This document shows, piece by piece, positions 62,971-64,000 of a stretch of DNA of 64,000 nt. The translations under genes were made by a program, and so were the position numbers. Source of the DNA: Gelidibacter gilvus (GTDB lineage Bacteria; Bacteroidota; Bacteroidia; Flavobacteriales; Flavobacteriaceae); the NCBI RefSeq assembly GCF_004115975.1, contig NZ_SDDZ01000017.1, forward strand, positions 16,618 to 80,617, read 5' to 3'. Under the pieces are notes generated by a model that saw nothing but the letters and a program-made list of their open reading frames with translations, was not told the DNA's origin and made no database searches. The stretch's first letter is position 1. Every line of letters starts with the position of its first letter.

Positions 62971-62983
62971 GCTTGTTGGCAAC
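62971..62983. repeat. direct repeat 1 flanking the ParE-type toxin-antitoxin genes
   Basis: GCTTGTTGGCAAC lies 6 bp beyond the toxin stop. A 12-of-13 match, GCTTGTTGCCAAC, lies beyond the antitoxin start at 63613-63625, in the same orientation. Confidence 0.6.
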
Positions 62984-62988
62984 TGGCT

Positions 62989-63306
62989 TTATTCCGTTCG
63001 TTTCATTTTCGGCGGATTTTGTCGAGTGTCAAAAACATCAGCAATTTTTATAAATCCGTTTTGTTCGTCAACCGAATATAAAAGTTTGTAGTTTTTAAAA
63101 ACCAGATAGTGATATTTGATTTTTCTATCCTTGAGCAATTCTTCTTCTTGTCCGATGAAAGGAGATTTAATCAATTTCTTTGGTTCGTTGATAATGCCCT
63201 TTACAAGTTTTGTAGCAACTGTTGAGCTTGCTTTCTTTTCGTAATAATCATAAATTTCGTCAAGTTGAGATTCGGCAAATGCAGACCAAATTATTTTTAA
63301 TCCCAT
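62989..63306 (-). CDS. RelE/ParE-family toxin
   Basis: The product has 105 residues of the ParE/RelE fold: IIWSAFAESQLDEIYDYYEK at the N-terminus, then KSPFIGQEEELLKDRKIKYHYLVFKNYKLLYSVDEQNGFIKIADVFDTRQNPPKM, where the conserved YKLLYSV and ADVFDTRQNP are family marks. It inhibits DNA gyrase or mRNA translation depending on subtype. The gene starts on the antitoxin stop (TAATG overlap). Confidence 0.9.
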   Translation of the reverse strand: MGLKIIWSAFAESQLDEIYDYYEKKASSTVATKLVKGIINEPKKLIKSPFIGQEEELLKDRKIKYHYLVFKNYKLLYSVDEQNGFIKIADVFDTRQNPPKMKRTE

Positions 63307-63551
63307 TATTCGTATTTGGATAAAAGCTCCGAACTGCTTTTGAATCGTTTATTGCGGAAATCCGATTCCGATTGGTCAATTCTCTTATTCAATTCCTCTT
63401 CATTCATTGGCTCAAATTTGTTTTCGTCTGAAGTGTTATTTTCCTTTCTCAAAATTTTTTCAAGACGGGAAATGACGTCCTCACTTTGAACTTTTAAAAA
63501 TTCTTGAATAAATTCTATTTTTCGAGCTTCTATATTCATTTTGATCTGCAT
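63306..63551 (-). CDS. antitoxin of the ParE-type toxin
   Basis: The product has 81 residues, MQIKMNIEARKIEFIQEFLK then VQSEDVISRLEKILRKE, and ends NKRIDQSESDFRNKRFKSSSELLSKYE. The N-terminus could begin at the second Met. The protein is charged and helical, like the short antitoxins placed before ParE in Bacteroidota; it is not assigned to a named DNA-binding family. The gene precedes the toxin with a one-base overlap. Confidence 0.82.
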   Translation of the reverse strand: MQIKMNIEARKIEFIQEFLKVQSEDVISRLEKILRKENNTSDENKFEPMNEEELNKRIDQSESDFRNKRFKSSSELLSKYE

Positions 63552-63612
63552 TTTATCAAAGATACTAAATTATAAAATTCAGTTCGAATATTTCTTGATT
63601 TCACGGATTTTA

Positions 63613-63625
63613 GCTTGTTGCCAAC
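63613..63625. repeat. direct repeat 2 flanking the ParE-type toxin-antitoxin genes
   Basis: GCTTGTTGCCAAC matches the 62971 repeat with one change. It is 62 bp upstream of the antitoxin start and directly precedes CGTTAAG and the palindrome. Confidence 0.6.
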
Positions 63626-63630
63626 GTTAA

Positions 63631-63738
63631 GTATAAGAATAGTAGCCGACTGCGTAGCACTTCTCTGTCAAGTTACGAAAAAATTGAAGCGAGCTGTAAC
63701 CCTTGGATTTACTACTGTTTCGGCTATTATTTTTACAC
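63631..63738. repeat. 108-bp imperfect palindromic element
   Basis: The arms GTATAAGAATAGTAGCCGA (63631-63649) and TCGGCTATTATTTTTACAC (63720-63738) pair at 16 of 19 positions, with a nested GTTAC/GTAAC hairpin in the 70-nt centre. Such long stems at gene-cassette borders resemble integron attC sites or related recombination sites. The intron starts a few bases after the right arm. Confidence 0.6.
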
Positions 63739-63743
63739 GGTGT

Positions 63744-64000
63744 GTGTGCCCAGTATGGGCATCTTTACCTTACTGCAAAGTAAGATATTAATTTAGAGGG
63801 TGCAAGTCCCTCATGCGCTGGAGTAACGTCTGGAAGCATTAGTAAGTCGTAAGGGTGGTAACCGCGAGGTTACATCTGAAGAAAGCGAGACTACAAAACT
63901 CGGTACTGACGAACAGGAACCGTATACAGAGGCATAGTTACTTGGGTAAGCAACCACACCATTGTAACGCCCCACTAATACCAAAAGGGCAACTATGTAG
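63744..64000 (+). mobile_element. 5' part of a group II intron
   Basis: The 5' end GTGTGCCCAGTATGGGCAT (a GUGYG start with the pairing CCCAGTATGGG), the domain I stretch GAGGGTGCAAGTCCCTCATGC, TAAGTCGTAAGGGTGGTAACC and GAAGAAAGCGAGACTACAAA, then GACGAACAGGAACCGTATAC are typical of bacterial group II intron domain I. A start at 63742 is also possible. The reverse-transcriptase reading frame and domains V/VI are beyond the window. Confidence 0.82.

Overview
This is a chromosomal segment of a gliding-type member of the Bacteroidota, almost certainly Flavobacteriaceae. The evidence is AT-rich DNA, promoters of the TTTG-N19-TAnnTTTG class (best upstream of the tRNA-Val at 8668-8698), weak or absent Shine-Dalgarno sequences, the gldJ-porU-porV block of the type IX secretion system (T9SS), and family-typical genes such as pafA, a fused hpt-adk and single-chain gcvP. 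No rRNA, CRISPR array or complete prophage is visible.

Layout. 1-2.6 kb: two secreted or surface proteins (one cut by the window edge) and an AraC regulator. 2.8-8.7 kb: acyl-CoA dehydrogenase, anmK, an ExbB-ExbD-TonB energy-transduction operon ending in folC. 8.7-9.7 kb: two tRNA-Val genes, tandem repeats, a 44-bp insertion-sequence end and a 47-residue basic protein that is easy to miss. 9.8-24.2 kb: murF and gldJ leftward; porU, porV, cdd, pdhA, pdhC and a peptidase-SDR-HAD operon rightward. 24.2-28.5 kb: an ECF sigma factor with a divergent DoxX-like gene across a perfect palindrome, then two YceI proteins around an outer-membrane porin. 28.8-31.2 kb: an Xre/RES toxin-antitoxin pair and cbpM-cbpA. 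31.4-55.7 kb: core metabolism and envelope genes (manC, Mla-type ABC pair, pafA, nuclease, glycosyltransferase, KAS III, gcvP, a UbiA-like protein, a second ECF sigma factor with a small anti-sigma-like partner, M3 peptidase, purKE, hpt-adk, obgE, SDR, LRR protein).

55.8-64.0 kb is an accessory region that starts just after the initiator tRNA-Met gene. It holds a broken and internally inverted ISAon1-family element, a phospho-signalling operon (FHA-membrane-trypsin-like protease, PP2C phosphatase, membrane Ser/Thr kinase), a lipoprotein, a ParE-type toxin-antitoxin pair between near-identical 13-bp direct repeats, a long imperfect palindrome, and the 5' end of a group II intron that runs off the window.

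The most unusual items are: the FHA-protease/PP2C/kinase operon; a perfect terminator-shaped 16-bp stem with a T5 run inside the start of the nuclease gene (38307-38347), whose only plausible start is TTG; the ISAon1 copy whose second half is inverted with an inverted 8-bp duplication at the junctions; the intron-palindrome-toxin cassette at the right edge; and the hpt-adk fusion. Assignments are by reading motifs; no database search was run.
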